DNA of 24,249 nucleotides from the NCBI GenBank assembly GCA_031283915.1, contig JAITAY010000126.1:1-24249 (forward strand), written 5' to 3'. The stretch is from Tannerella sp. (lineage in GTDB: Bacteria; Bacteroidota; Bacteroidia; Bacteroidales; Tannerellaceae). The notes under the pieces are model-generated. The model had not been told where the DNA came from. It ran no database searches and saw only the letters and a program-made list of their open reading frames with translations. Below, piece by piece: positions 1-7,350 of this stretch; position 1 is the stretch's first letter; each line of letters begins with the position of its first letter. A program made the position numbers and the translations under genes.

Positions 1-129
1 CGTTGGAGGGAAAGGCGTAAACGTGAGGGTTTGAGCGGACAGCTTCGTCGTATCACAGAACTACCGGCTACTATTCTACCAGCTACTAACTACCTGTTTT
101 TGCACAAAACTATACCGCGTGCAGTATAG
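1..129 (+). repeat. Dispersed intergenic repeat, copy 1 (left end outside window)
   Basis: This non-coding stretch aligns by eye with the repeat at 15705-15872. Both share a core containing GCGGACAGCTTCGTC or a one-base variant (copy 1 at about 34-48) followed by a CTACC-rich tract. The right inverted arm CTACTAACTACCTGTTT lies at 83-99. Three bases further out is a 26-bp outer motif (103-128) ending in GTGCAGTATA, which recurs at 15705-15730 on the opposite strand and at 22085-22110. Within the outer motif, CTATAC (110-115) and GTATAG (124-129) form a short inverted repeat. The left arm would lie before base 1. No open frame is convincing here. Confidence 0.7.
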
Positions 130-130
130 C

Positions 131-164
131 AAAAAAAAGCCATCCTCCTGTACGGAGACGGCTT
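131..164 (-). terminator. Rho-independent terminator of the V-ATPase operon
   Basis: Read on the minus strand, the sequence after the atpK stop forms a stem AAGCCGTCTCC / GGAGGATGGCTT with one bulged base and a loop of about five bases. The stem runs directly into eight T residues (131-138 on the plus strand are A). It sits 28 bp past the atpK stop codon, the expected place for the operon end. Confidence 0.8.
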
Positions 165-191
165 TCTCTTTCTCAAAAAAACACTCGCGTT

Positions 192-653
192 TCACACGAC
201 AGCGGCGCCCACCAAATAGACGGCTGCCAGCACAACGATGGCGTACAGTTCCGGAAATACGGCCAGGATCAAGGTATTTGTGAACACGTCATGTCCCTGC
301 CCGATGGCAGCAACGCCGTCGGCGCATACTTTACCCTGACGGATGGACGAAAACAAACCGACCAGTCCCATCGCTATGCCACTGCCAAAAATAGCCGCCG
401 CCTGAAGACCTGTAATGGAGGAAGTGAGAAGACCGAAAATGTTCTGAAACATGAAGTATCCTGCAAATCCATACAAACCTTGCGTGCCGGGAAGCGCCGT
501 CAGCACCAAAAAGTTACCGAATGCGCCGTCCGTCTTTTTCATTGCGCCTATCGCCGCGCTCCCTACTATCGTGACGCCAAATGCACTTCCGATTCCCGAC
601 AGGGCCAGCATCACGGCAATACCGGAATACGCTAATAATAAATTCATTTCCAT
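192..653 (-). CDS. atpK: V-type ATPase subunit K (membrane ring proteolipid)
   Basis: This 153-aa protein forms the rotating c/K ring that carries ions across the inner membrane. It is a double-hairpin proteolipid with four hydrophobic helices, made of two related halves. The first half has LPGTQGLYGF (residues 54-63), the second SSIRQGKV (102-109) and FPELYAI (133-139). Aligned to Enterococcus hirae NtpK, the Na+ ligands Leu61, Thr64, Gln65, Gln110 and Glu139 correspond to Leu54, Thr57, Gln58, Gln106 and Glu135, so Na+ coupling is inferred. Only the second half carries the acidic ion-binding Glu, as in NtpK. It is the last gene of the operon, 30 bp after atpI and just before a terminator. 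Met1 or Met3 could be the start; Met1 is used. Confidence 0.95.
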   Translation of the reverse strand: MEMNLLLAYSGIAVMLALSGIGSAFGVTIVGSAAIGAMKKTDGAFGNFLVLTALPGTQGLYGFAGYFMFQNIFGLLTSSITGLQAAAIFGSGIAMGLVGLFSSIRQGKVCADGVAAIGQGHDVFTNTLILAVFPELYAIVVLAAVYLVGAAVV

Positions 654-683
654 AGTTCTAAAAAATTATGTATTGTTACTTGA

Positions 684-2531
684 TTAATAATTCCATTTGA
701 AGGGTTGATACGCTTTTCCGCCCCCCGTGTATCCGGCGTTCTTGAAAAACTCCACGAACGTGAGGCGCATCGGATGCACAACCGCACCCAGTACATTCAT
801 AAAGATATTGAGCGCATGTCCAATCAGCAGTATCAGCACCATGACCACCGGGCCTAATACGACGTTGTCGGGACGCATCCCCGTGGCCAGGCTGTTGAAT
901 ACACTGGCCAGGATACCGCCCGAAAGCCCAAGCGCGAACAGACGAACGTATGACAGCACATCGCCCAACAACCCGGTCGCCATGTTATACGCATCCCACA
1001 TTCCCAGTCCGATGTTCAGGAAAATATTTTTCCCCGGCGAGTTGAAAAGGAAAATCAAAACGGCGGCCAGGCCCATAACCGTCAGATGCACTGCGCCGAA
1101 CATCGGCATCACGTCCGGGAACAGGTAGGCCGCGCCTGTGCTTGCCAGCAAGATAATCCACCCGGTCCTGGACAGCCCGTGGACAAAACCGAACTGGATC
1201 ACCCGGTTTACTACATTCAGGCACATGCCGAAAAGAATCTGTACGACCCCCAGCAGCAACGCCATCATGAACATCTCGCTATTATCCAGCGACACTTTTT
1301 CTTTCAGCCGGTTCAGCGCCGGAATGCCCCACTCGTACACGTTTGTACCGAAAAACGCACCCGTCAGCAATCCGCAGCAGAAGGTCGCTACCCCCAATAG
1401 CTGTACCAGCGAAAGCACAGGCTTTAGGGAGTCCGGCAATTTCCGGGACATAAACAGTTTCGCCCCGGTCGCAGCCAGCAGCAGCAACAGTCCGTAACCC
1501 GAATCGCCCAGACACAGCCCGAAAAACAGCATGAAGAAGGGCGCCAGAAAGGGCGTCATATCCAACTCGTTGTACTTCGGCAACATATACAGACGGCTGA
1601 TCGGCTCGAACAAGCGCGAAAAAGCATTGTTTCGGAACTGGATGGGAACATGGTCTTCGGGGGTCACTTCCAGCTTCCGGAAATAATAACCTCCGGCCGT
1701 AAGCGCCTGTTCCATTTTCTTTTCCTGCGCCTCCGGAATCCAGCCTTCGAGCAACCGTAACCGGTCTTCCGCCTCCCGACCGGTGTACAGGCGCACGTTT
1801 TCTACCGCCGACTCGTTCAGCAGCAGGTTGTCATAACTTTTCAACGATGAATAGTCGTTGAAAGCGATTTCCGTCAATTTCCGGTTCAGTTCGGCCGTAG
1901 CCTCCTGTTCCGCTGTCACGAGTTCGCGGAGTTCGCTCAAGTCATGTTCCGGTAACCGGACACGTTCGGCGTTGATTTCAAGCGGCGTATTTGCCGGAGT
2001 GATGGTGAGGAAATAAACCGTTGACTGCACCTGATGGATACGAATCGCATCATAACGGTCTTCCCATGTCATATCGAATCCGGACTCCGGACAGGTGAAA
2101 AACGTCACTTCATATCCGGCCTCTCGCAAACGGTCGATCGTGGCATAATCAAACTCACCCCATACCGACAGCAAAGCGATGTCCTTTTCCAGGGACTGCC
2201 TGACGGCTTGCTGCTTAGTCAACTGTTCGCCGATCTGTTCGATTTCGTTCAGCAGGGCGGCGCCTTCTTCCTGGGTGATGCGACGCGCCGGCGCCGGCGT
2301 TCGCTTCGTTTTTTTGTCTTCCGTCCGTACGGCGTTCTGCCGCTTTTCCAGGAAAAGTAATTGTGTCCGGAGGCGTTTGCGTTCGGCCAGCAACTGCTGA
2401 CTCTCCGCCACTTCGCCGACCGGTTCCCTTTCCTGAACATGCACGGCTCCAATTTCGCACAACCGTTTCAAAAACGGTTCATATTCCCTGTGATACACCA
2501 GAAAGGCGTATTTGCTCATTTTTACAATCAT
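684..2531 (-). CDS. atpI: V-type ATPase subunit I (a-type membrane stator)
   Basis: This 615-aa stator subunit provides the two half-channels for ion movement next to the K ring. The N-terminal half (about 1-310) is soluble and charged with coiled-coil stretches, and holds the peripheral stalks. The C-terminal half (about 330-600) has some seven hydrophobic helices. The motif LSYVRLFALGL near residues 527-537 contains the conserved Arg, about residue 530, that faces the ring carboxylate. The length is in the usual range for prokaryotic I subunits. Its ATG overlaps the atpD stop as ATGA, so translation is probably coupled and Met1 is preferred over Met5. Confidence 0.95.
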   Translation of the reverse strand: MIVKMSKYAFLVYHREYEPFLKRLCEIGAVHVQEREPVGEVAESQQLLAERKRLRTQLLFLEKRQNAVRTEDKKTKRTPAPARRITQEEGAALLNEIEQIGEQLTKQQAVRQSLEKDIALLSVWGEFDYATIDRLREAGYEVTFFTCPESGFDMTWEDRYDAIRIHQVQSTVYFLTITPANTPLEINAERVRLPEHDLSELRELVTAEQEATAELNRKLTEIAFNDYSSLKSYDNLLLNESAVENVRLYTGREAEDRLRLLEGWIPEAQEKKMEQALTAGGYYFRKLEVTPEDHVPIQFRNNAFSRLFEPISRLYMLPKYNELDMTPFLAPFFMLFFGLCLGDSGYGLLLLLAATGAKLFMSRKLPDSLKPVLSLVQLLGVATFCCGLLTGAFFGTNVYEWGIPALNRLKEKVSLDNSEMFMMALLLGVVQILFGMCLNVVNRVIQFGFVHGLSRTGWIILLASTGAAYLFPDVMPMFGAVHLTVMGLAAVLIFLFNSPGKNIFLNIGLGMWDAYNMATGLLGDVLSYVRLFALGLSGGILASVFNSLATGMRPDNVVLGPVVMVLILLIGHALNIFMNVLGAVVHPMRLTFVEFFKNAGYTGGGKAYQPFKWNY

Positions 2532-3145
2532 ACGGCAATCTCCTCTTCTTTTAGCCTGCGTTTTTCCTGATTGGCGCGCATAATCTTCTGCGAAGCCTTC
2601 GACAGGCTCTGTTCGTCTTCCATGTAGCGTTTCACTTTCCGGATGGCGTCCCGGTAACCCGGAATCTGGACTTTCTCGAACAGATTCACTTTCTGCGTCG
2701 TCTTCTTACGCGCATGTTCCAGCAGTTCCAGTTTCATGGCCGCAAACCCGGCTTCGATGCCCGTGCGCGCCAGTCCCTTCAGCAGTTCGAGGCCGTCGGT
2801 GAACCAGGAGGGACTGTTGAACAGGCTGTAGGGTGTGATTTCAAAGTCAATATCCCCCAATACGGGAATCACGACGCCGGCGATCTTCCGCGTCGACAGC
2901 GATACGTCCCGGACCCGTATCAGTTCCGGGCTGAACTCGTTCCACAGCATCGTCATGTGCTCGTAGCCGCGGATTTCGTTTTCAAGTTGGGATGCCAGCC
3001 TTTGCACTTCCTCTTTGGTGCGCGTCACCTCCATACGCAGGGCGCTCTCCTTGCTCTTGATGGTGGGCAGGGCGCGTTCGCGCACTTTCAACTGTTTTTC
3101 CAGTTGTTGAAGCGAAGTCTTGTTATATTGAAAATTAATAGCCAT
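2528..3145 (-). CDS. atpD: V-type ATPase subunit D (central rotor shaft)
   Basis: This 205-aa protein is the central stalk that turns inside the A3B3 head and passes torque to the ring. The two ends (about 1-75 and 150-205) are highly charged and helical, as expected for the antiparallel coiled coil of subunit D. The N-terminal region contains QYNKTSLQQLEKQLKVRERA and the middle is a shorter, more mixed segment. Length matches the family. The stop overlaps atpI. The nearest clear upstream gene ends at 3294, leaving about 148 bp, an unusually large gap for this operon. No F/G partner subunit, which normally binds D, is recognisable nearby. Confidence 0.93.
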   Translation of the reverse strand: MAINFQYNKTSLQQLEKQLKVRERALPTIKSKESALRMEVTRTKEEVQRLASQLENEIRGYEHMTMLWNEFSPELIRVRDVSLSTRKIAGVVIPVLGDIDFEITPYSLFNSPSWFTDGLELLKGLARTGIEAGFAAMKLELLEHARKKTTQKVNLFEKVQIPGYRDAIRKVKRYMEDEQSLSKASQKIMRANQEKRRLKEEEIAV

Positions 3146-3260
3146 TTTTCTTTCTGAACTGTTTCACAGGCAATGTAGCGCTCCGGGCAAGCAAGCAAAC
3201 CGTCGCTGTTACCATCAGCGATCCTCGTGCGGATAGCGATCTTTCTTTCTTCTTTCTCAT
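3135..3260 (-). CDS. Possible 41-codon small ORF overlapping the atpD start
   Basis: An ATG at 3260 opens a 41-codon frame that ends at a TAA inside the start region of atpD (3135-3137), overlapping it by 11 bp. The product would begin MRKKKERS and contain a short hydrophobic stretch (about SLMVTATVCLLA) followed by a basic tail. It lies in the same frame as the 139-aa repeat gene upstream, separated from it by one TAG (3294-3296). Such an overlap could couple translation to atpD, but an open frame of this length can arise by chance and I recognise no family. Confidence 0.2.
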   Translation of the reverse strand: MRKKKERSLSARGSLMVTATVCLLARSATLPVKQFRKKNGY

Positions 3261-3293
3261 TGCTTCTGATTCAACTATTTTATGCTTTCGATG

Positions 3294-3713
3294 CTAAATT
3301 CCATGTTCCCCTATCCGATTTTCTGCGAAAAGAGAGAATGATTCATGTTTTTGGGGGATCAATCCCGGTTTTTGATAGAATTTTTCACCATTGAGGGGGA
3401 TGATTCCTTGAATTGGATAGAATTTTTCACGATTCGGACGGATCCATCCCGGTTTTTGATAGATTTTTTCACGATTGAGGCCCATGCATCCTCGCTTTTG
3501 ATGGATTTTTTCACAATGGAGGGGGATAGATCCGCGATTTAGGTGGAAATTTTCACAAAAGGGGTGGATCGCCGTATCATCCGCATGGAAAAATGCAGGA
3601 TTCAAATACAGGGATTCATGTATGGGATGAAATGTGGTCTTTTTCGGCTGGCGCCGTCCGCCACCGGGACGGACGGTTGCCTGCTTTTTCGTATTCAAGT
3701 TGCCTCGTTCCAT
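3294..3713 (-). CDS. Hypothetical protein made of 14-residue tandem repeats
   Basis: I do not recognise this 139-aa protein. After a basic, Pro/Lys-rich start (MERGNLNTKKQ, then about 20 more residues) it consists of 14-residue units of the form xEKFYQKPGxIPLN. Five are consecutive (encoded at 3348-3557), with degenerate units on either side, including HESLYLNPAF near the N-terminus and HESFSLFAEN near the C-terminus. No signal peptide or membrane segment is visible. Its ATG is 4 bp after the stop of the 168-aa gene, which favours translation in the operon. Against that, most differences between units change the amino acid, so a non-coding DNA repeat that happens to stay open is possible. The opposite strand is also open across part of the array. 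Confidence 0.5.
   Translation of the reverse strand: MERGNLNTKKQATVRPGGGRRQPKKTTFHPIHESLYLNPAFFHADDTAIHPFCENFHLNRGSIPLHCEKIHQKRGCMGLNREKIYQKPGWIRPNREKFYPIQGIIPLNGEKFYQKPGLIPQKHESFSLFAENRIGEHGI
3348..3557 (-). repeat. Tandem array of five 42-bp units
   Basis: The octamer TTTTTCAC, or a one-base variant, starts at 3381, 3423, 3465, 3507 and 3549, a strict 42-bp period. On the minus strand the units are 3557-3516, 3515-3474, 3473-3432, 3431-3390 and 3389-3348, each reading roughly GTGAAAAATTCTATCAAAAA followed by a G-rich half. One degenerate unit follows in phase (TTC of GAA at 3342-3344). Another lies upstream at 3615-3617, offset by 63 bp (one and a half units). The period is a multiple of three, so the minus-strand frame stays open throughout. 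Confidence 0.9.
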
Positions 3714-3717
3714 GTTT

Positions 3718-4224
3718 TTATTCGTCTTCGAAGGCTTTATCCGTATTCGGGACGGGACCCGGGTCGGGCTTGTGGGTCACGTGCGGAAAACGCTTGCGCA
3801 GTTCGTCGTAAATGGCCTTCGCGCCGGGCACGCCCTGGGTAACGGCCATCTTGACGGCATGATAGAACAGGAGCGAGGACTGATAGGCTTCGCTGCCGGA
3901 GAGCGCGACGATGTCGTTGATGATTTCGTAGAACTGTTTGGCCTTGTTGCGCAGGTTCCACAGGTTGTGCGCGTCGGCGTAGTCAGCCTCAAAGGCGTTC
4001 ATGTCCAGGAACGAAGGACAGAGCGTCGGATTGGATTTGGCATAGTCGTATGCCTTCTCCACGAACGCAAACGTCTTCTCGCCCATGCGGGGGATGGTGG
4101 AACGTTCGTGGGGCGTAAGTCCCGGGTCATACGGTGCAATCTCTTCAATCGACATGTCGGTCGAACTTTCTAATGCGGTGATCAGTGCCGTCGGCACTTC
4201 CGTTACATGTTTGTTTGATTTCAT
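3718..4224 (-). CDS. Conserved-looking hypothetical protein in the V-ATPase operon
   Basis: I cannot name a domain for this 168-aa protein. It looks soluble and mostly helical, with no signal peptide or membrane helix. Notable stretches are IPRMGEKTFAFVEKAYDYA (about 44-62), PSFLDMNAFEADYADAH, LSGSEAYQSSLLFYHAVKMA and VPGAKAIYDELRKRF (about 132-146). It ends in a Pro/Asp-rich tail. The layout resembles a family of uncharacterised helical proteins I have seen in Bacteroidetes, but this is memory of pattern, not a search. It begins 39 bp after atpB and ends 4 bp before the repeat gene. Position suggests an accessory ATPase role or simple co-transcription; neither is shown. Confidence 0.8.
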   Translation of the reverse strand: MKSNKHVTEVPTALITALESSTDMSIEEIAPYDPGLTPHERSTIPRMGEKTFAFVEKAYDYAKSNPTLCPSFLDMNAFEADYADAHNLWNLRNKAKQFYEIINDIVALSGSEAYQSSLLFYHAVKMAVTQGVPGAKAIYDELRKRFPHVTHKPDPGPVPNTDKAFEDE

Positions 4225-4263
4225 TTCTGTAAATCTCCTATATTAAATTAAGTAATTGAGTTT

Positions 4264-5583
4264 TCAAGTCTTCCAGTAGCGATCGACCAGTTCCTGCTTG
4301 ATATTGGCTTCCGCCGGCGTGAAATAGCGGCCAAACAGGGTCCATGCCACGTCGAGCATTTCGGTGGTATTGAGGTTCACGTCGATGGCCAGCAGTTTCT
4401 CCGAGTAATCCCGGGCAAAGGCCAGCGCACGGTTGTCGTAGTCCGTCAGGTCGAAGCCGTTTTCGAGCTTCGTCTTTGCGTTGGCGGCATCGGCGTAGAG
4501 GCGTACAGCGGCGTTCATCACCTGCGGATGGTCTTCGCGCGTTTTCTTGCCGGTGACCAGCTGTTTCAGGCGCGAGAGGCTGCGGAAGGGGTCAACGATG
4601 ACCTTGCCCACGTCGCTGTCGCGGCGGAGGTAGAGCTGTCCTTCGGTGATGTATCCCGTATTGTCGGGCACGGCGTGGGAGATGTCGCCGCCCGAAAGCG
4701 TCGTCACGGCGATGATCGTGATGCTGCCGCCGTCGGGGAACTGCACGGCCTTTTCGTAGATCTTCGCCAGGTCGGAGTAGATGGAACCGGGCATGGAATC
4801 CTTCGACGGGATTTGATCCATCCGGTTCGACACGATGGCCAGGGCGTCGGCGTAGTTCGTCATGTCGGTGAGCAATACCAGCACCTTTTCGTTCTTCCGC
4901 ACGGCAAAATATTCTGCCGCCGTCAGCGCCATGTCGGGAATCAGCAACCGTTCGACCGACGGATTTTCCGTGGTGTTGATGAAGCTGACGATGCGATCCA
5001 GTGCACCGGCATTGCTGAACGTGTTCTTGAAAAACAGGTAATCGTCGTTGGTCATGCCCATGCCGCCGAGGATAATTTTGTCCGACCGGGCGCGCAGGGC
5101 GACCATGGCCATCACCTGGTTGAACGGCTGGTCGGGGTCGGCGAAGAAGGGAATCTTCTGCCCCGTAACGAGGGTATTGTTCAGGTCGATGCCTGCAATA
5201 CCGGTTGCAATCAGCTCCGACGGCTGCTCGCGGCGGACGGGATTCACCGACGGGCCGCCGATTTCGACCTCTTCGCCTTCGATGGCCGGGCCGCCGTCGA
5301 TCGGCTCGCCGCTGGCATTGAAGAAACGGCCGGCCAGCTGTCCGCTCACCTTCAGCGTGGGCGCCTTGCCCATGAACACCACCTCGGCATTGGTCGGAAT
5401 GCCTTCCGTGCCGGAAAACACCTGCAACGTGACTTCGTCGCCGATGATTTTCACTACCTGAGCCAGCCTGCCGTCGACGGAAGCCAGCTCGTCGTACCCT
5501 ACGCCCGTCGCCTTGAGCGAACAGGTCGCTTTCGTGATTTGGGTAATCTTCGTATATATCTTTTGAAATGCTTTTGTTGCCAT
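4264..5583 (-). CDS. atpB: V-type ATPase subunit B (non-catalytic head)
   Basis: This 439-aa subunit alternates with subunit A in the cytoplasmic head and forms the regulatory, non-hydrolysing interface. The N-terminal beta-barrel region includes VGYDELASVDGRLAQVV, and the nucleotide-fold region includes IATGIAGIDLNNTLVTGQK. There is no intact P-loop where subunit A has one; the equivalent place reads GQKIPFFADPDQPFNQV, as expected for B. Later conserved pieces are VLLTDMTNYADALA and GSITIIAVTTLSGGDISHAVPDNTGYITEGQ (written here only as a landmark near residue 265-295). It starts 6 bp after atpA, so the two are co-translated at similar levels. Confidence 0.95.
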   Translation of the reverse strand: MATKAFQKIYTKITQITKATCSLKATGVGYDELASVDGRLAQVVKIIGDEVTLQVFSGTEGIPTNAEVVFMGKAPTLKVSGQLAGRFFNASGEPIDGGPAIEGEEVEIGGPSVNPVRREQPSELIATGIAGIDLNNTLVTGQKIPFFADPDQPFNQVMAMVALRARSDKIILGGMGMTNDDYLFFKNTFSNAGALDRIVSFINTTENPSVERLLIPDMALTAAEYFAVRKNEKVLVLLTDMTNYADALAIVSNRMDQIPSKDSMPGSIYSDLAKIYEKAVQFPDGGSITIIAVTTLSGGDISHAVPDNTGYITEGQLYLRRDSDVGKVIVDPFRSLSRLKQLVTGKKTREDHPQVMNAAVRLYADAANAKTKLENGFDLTDYDNRALAFARDYSEKLLAIDVNLNTTEMLDVAWTLFGRYFTPAEANIKQELVDRYWKT

Positions 5584-5589
5584 ATCGTA

Positions 5590-7347
5590 TTAGTTTTCCT
5601 TTCGTTCATTGGGCAGTTCGTCCAGCTGACGGTCGAAACGGTCAAACTGTTCACTTTTGTATTCGGAGTAGTTCATTTGCTTGAAGAGGTTAATCAGGTT
5701 CTTGAAGTAGTCCGTCACATCGGCGAAGGTCTCAAATCGAAATTCGGCGCGACAGATGTTCACCACCTTGTCCAGCATGAACTCCTGACGTTCGAGCGAC
5801 GTCACCGCGTCGATAGGGTCGAAGGCGTCCTGCTGCAAAATCACAAAGTCAATCAGTTCCGATTTCCAGAACGTCACATGGTAGTCCACCGGTACGCCGT
5901 CGTCGCCGAGGATGTTGATTTGTTCCGAGATTTCCTTCCCGCGCAACATGCGGGTCTTGATTTCGTTCACCTTCTCAATCCATGTCTCCGAAACATGCTG
6001 CGCAATGTATGCCTGAAATTCGGGATATTCCAGGTATTTGGAATAACTGTCGATGGGATTGATGGCCGGATAGCGCTTGCGGTCGGCGCGTTCCTGCTCG
6101 AGGGCATAGAAACAGCGTGCCACCTTTTTCGTATTTTCCGTCACCGGCTCTTTCAGGTTCCCGCCGGCCGGCGACACCGTCCCGATAAAGGTCACCGAAC
6201 CGGTTGCTCCGTTGTTCAGCACCACGTATCCCGCACGGGCATAGAAATTGGCGATAATGGCCGACAGGTCCATCGGGAAGGCATCCGGGCCGGGCAATTC
6301 CTCCAGCCGGTTCGACATCTCACGCAAAGCCTGCGCCCAGCGCGACGTCGAATCGGCCATCAGCAACACCTTCAATCCCATGCTGCGGTAATACTCGGCG
6401 ATCGTCATCGCGGTATAGACCGACGCTTCGCGGGCGGCCACGGGCATGTTGGACGTGTTGGCGATGATGATCGTACGCTCCATCAGCTTGCGACCGGTAT
6501 GCGGGTCAACCAGGTGCGGAAACTCGGCGAAGATCTCCACCACCTCGTTGGCGCGTTCGCCACAGGCGGCAATGACGACAATATCGGCCTCGGCCTGCTT
6601 GGAGATCGCGTGTTGCATGACGGTCTTTCCCGTACCGAACGGGCCGGGGATAAATCCGGTGCCACCCTCCACAATCGGATTGACGGTGTCGATCGTACGC
6701 ACGCCCGTTTCGAGCAGTTTGTACGGGCGGGGTTTTTCCCTATAGCAGGTGATGGCTCGTTTTACCGGCCATTTCTGCGTCATGTTCACTTCGATTTCCT
6801 TGCCGTTTTCAGCGACGAGAACGGCCAGGGTGTCCCGGATCGTGTATTCGCCTTCGGTGGCCAGCGTTTTCAGCGTGTACGTCCCTTCCAGCACAAACGG
6901 CACCATGATTTTATGCGGCTGGAAGTTCTCGTCCACTTCGCCCAGCCAATGGCCGGCCGACACCTTGTCGCCGGCCTTGGCGAGCGGTTTGAACGACCAC
7001 CGTTTGTCGCTGTCGAGCGCGGAGGTGTATTCGCCGCGGCGCAGGAAAACGCCTTCCATCTTGTCGAGGTCGTTCTGCAAGCCGTCGTAGTTGCGCGACA
7101 ACATGCCGGGACCCAGCGTGACTTCCAGCATGTGCCCGGCAAATTCGGCTTCGTCGCCTACACGCATACCGCGTGTGCTCTCGAACACCTGTACATACGC
7201 ATTTTGTCCGATGATCTTGATGACCTCCGACATCAACTTGACGCCTCCGACGGAGATGTAGCCGATTTCATTCTGGGAAACCGGCCCGTCTACCTCCAGC
7301 GTGACCAGATTGGATACGATTCCCTTAACTATACCTTTCGTAGCCAT
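5590..7347 (-). CDS. atpA: V-type ATPase subunit A (catalytic head)
   Basis: This 585-aa subunit hydrolyses or makes ATP in the A3B3 head. The N-terminal barrel is about residues 1-75. The bulge domain typical of A subunits, absent from F-type beta, follows at about 110-190. The Walker A loop GPFGTGKT is at 235-242 with Lys241. The catalytic Glu is in ACGERANE (Glu264). A Walker B-type stretch LLMADSTSRWAQALRE follows, then the C-terminal helical domain. Length and motif order match bacterial and archaeal V/A-type A subunits. It starts 3 bp after the lipoprotein gene and ends 6 bp before atpB. Confidence 0.97.
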   Translation of the reverse strand: MATKGIVKGIVSNLVTLEVDGPVSQNEIGYISVGGVKLMSEVIKIIGQNAYVQVFESTRGMRVGDEAEFAGHMLEVTLGPGMLSRNYDGLQNDLDKMEGVFLRRGEYTSALDSDKRWSFKPLAKAGDKVSAGHWLGEVDENFQPHKIMVPFVLEGTYTLKTLATEGEYTIRDTLAVLVAENGKEIEVNMTQKWPVKRAITCYREKPRPYKLLETGVRTIDTVNPIVEGGTGFIPGPFGTGKTVMQHAISKQAEADIVVIAACGERANEVVEIFAEFPHLVDPHTGRKLMERTIIIANTSNMPVAAREASVYTAMTIAEYYRSMGLKVLLMADSTSRWAQALREMSNRLEELPGPDAFPMDLSAIIANFYARAGYVVLNNGATGSVTFIGTVSPAGGNLKEPVTENTKKVARCFYALEQERADRKRYPAINPIDSYSKYLEYPEFQAYIAQHVSETWIEKVNEIKTRMLRGKEISEQINILGDDGVPVDYHVTFWKSELIDFVILQQDAFDPIDAVTSLERQEFMLDKVVNICRAEFRFETFADVTDYFKNLINLFKQMNYSEYKSEQFDRFDRQLDELPNERKEN

Positions 7348-7350
7348 AGA

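Noticed and set aside
3345..3542. Plus-strand 65-codon frame over the 42-bp repeats (units like RFLIEFFTIEGDDS)
   Set aside because: Any 42-bp repeat stays open in several frames; the minus frame is longer, in operon direction and 4 bp after the previous stop.
3348..3557. CRISPR array
   Set aside because: Units are 42 bp with similarity along most of their length, not identical repeats separated by unique spacers, and no cas genes are nearby.
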